Assembly: GCA_020853405.1 (NCBI GenBank)
Contig: JADYYZ010000253.1
Span: 1 to 14,799, forward strand
Length of the DNA: 14,799 nt
Reading direction: 5' to 3'
From: Acetobacteraceae bacterium
GTDB taxonomy: Bacteria; Pseudomonadota; Alphaproteobacteria; Acetobacterales; Acetobacteraceae
The position numbers and the translations under genes are program-made. Shown here piece by piece: positions 14,558 through 14,799 of the stretch (its first letter is position 1; each line of letters opens with the position of its first letter). Below the pieces are notes generated by a model. That model was given only the letters and a program-made list of their open reading frames with translations. It was not told where the DNA came from and made no database searches.

Positions 14558-14799
14558 ATGGACGCTGCAACCACTGACCTGGCCTTCCTGCCCCTGGGCG
14601 GAACCGGCGAGATCGGCATGAACCTCAATCTCTACCGCTGCGGCGGCCGCTGGCTCGCGGTCGATTGCGGCATGGGCTTCGGCGGTTCGCAGAACCCCGA
14701 GGTCGACATCATGGTGCCCGACCCCGGCTTCATCGCCGAACGGCGCGACCAGCTGGTCGGCCTGGTCATCACCCATGCCCACGAGGACCATATCGGCGC
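14558..14799 (+). CDS. rnj: Ribonuclease J, 3' partial
   Basis: Metallo-beta-lactamase/beta-CASP ribonuclease with 5'-3' exonuclease and endonuclease activity in rRNA and mRNA processing. Only the first 80 codons are in the window; the full protein should be about 550 aa. The N-terminus FLPLGGTGEIGMNLNLY and AVDCGMGFG are the RNase J family opening. The zinc-binding motif HAHEDHIG is at residues 73-80, ending at the window edge. It is preceded by a 252-nt non-coding region with a candidate promoter and stem-loops, so it is probably a separate transcription unit from coaX. That RNase J rather than a generic beta-lactamase-fold hydrolase is encoded follows from HAHEDH plus LGGTGEIGMN. Confidence 0.94.
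   Translation, partial: MDAATTDLAFLPLGGTGEIGMNLNLYRCGGRWLAVDCGMGFGGSQNPEVDIMVPDPGFIAERRDQLVGLVITHAHEDHIG

Noticed and set aside
14533..14577. Short ORF starting at ATG 14533 before rnj
   Set aside because: Fourteen codons, out of frame with rnj, with no good ribosome-binding site, and it runs into the rnj coding sequence.
1..14799. Mobile element, CRISPR array, toxin-antitoxin, defence system or tRNA gene
   Set aside because: No transposase, integrase, spaced direct repeats, tRNA-like cloverleaf or accessory gene was seen; apart from the gaps at 7743-7842 and 14306-14557, the window is continuous core-metabolism coding sequence.

Overview
The window is a stretch of GC-rich bacterial chromosome. 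Every confidently called gene lies on the plus strand. It carries the 3' two-thirds of a respiratory complex I (NADH:quinone oxidoreductase) operon, from nuoD (5' end cut off) through nuoE, F, G, H, I, J, K, L, M and N. It continues directly into birA, coaX and the start of an RNase J gene (3' end cut off). Three things point to an alphaproteobacterium: nuoD is separate rather than a nuoCD fusion, NuoG is of the short type without N7-cluster cysteines, and the order nuoN-birA-coaX-rnj is typical of that class. The strong G/C bias suggests a Rhodospirillales/Acetobacteraceae-like lineage, but that finer placement is only an inference.

Layout. Positions 1-7742 (nuoD-nuoK) encode the quinone-site subunit D, the NADH-oxidising module E/F/G, the connecting subunits H and I, and the small membrane subunits J and K. 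Gaps are 4-9 nt, or stop and start codons overlap. Positions 7743-7842 hold the only real gap in the nuo cluster. It contains a 19-bp perfect inverted repeat and an overlapping possible 27-codon ORF. Positions 7843-12739 encode the three antiporter-like proton-pump subunits L, M and N. Positions 12736-14305 encode a biotin-protein ligase without a repressor domain, read from a TTG codon overlapping the nuoN stop, and a type III pantothenate kinase. Positions 14306-14557 form a structured intergenic region: a probable transcript-end hairpin, mutually exclusive hairpins, a TTGACA box followed by an alternating GC tract, and two leader hairpins before rnj.

How the genes work together. Electrons from NADH enter at NuoF (FMN, N3) and pass through the NuoG, NuoI and NuoB clusters to quinone bound at the NuoD/B/H interface. 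NuoH, J, K, L, M and N couple this to proton translocation. All the cluster ligands and membrane charges I could check are present, so the complex looks functional. birA and coaX supply cofactor chemistry (biotinylation, CoA synthesis) and appear to ride on the end of the operon. rnj probably starts a new transcription unit.

I found no mobile element, CRISPR array, tRNA/rRNA gene or defence-type system. The window is mostly core metabolism. The unusual material is in the two non-coding gaps and in the His-rich tail of NuoJ.
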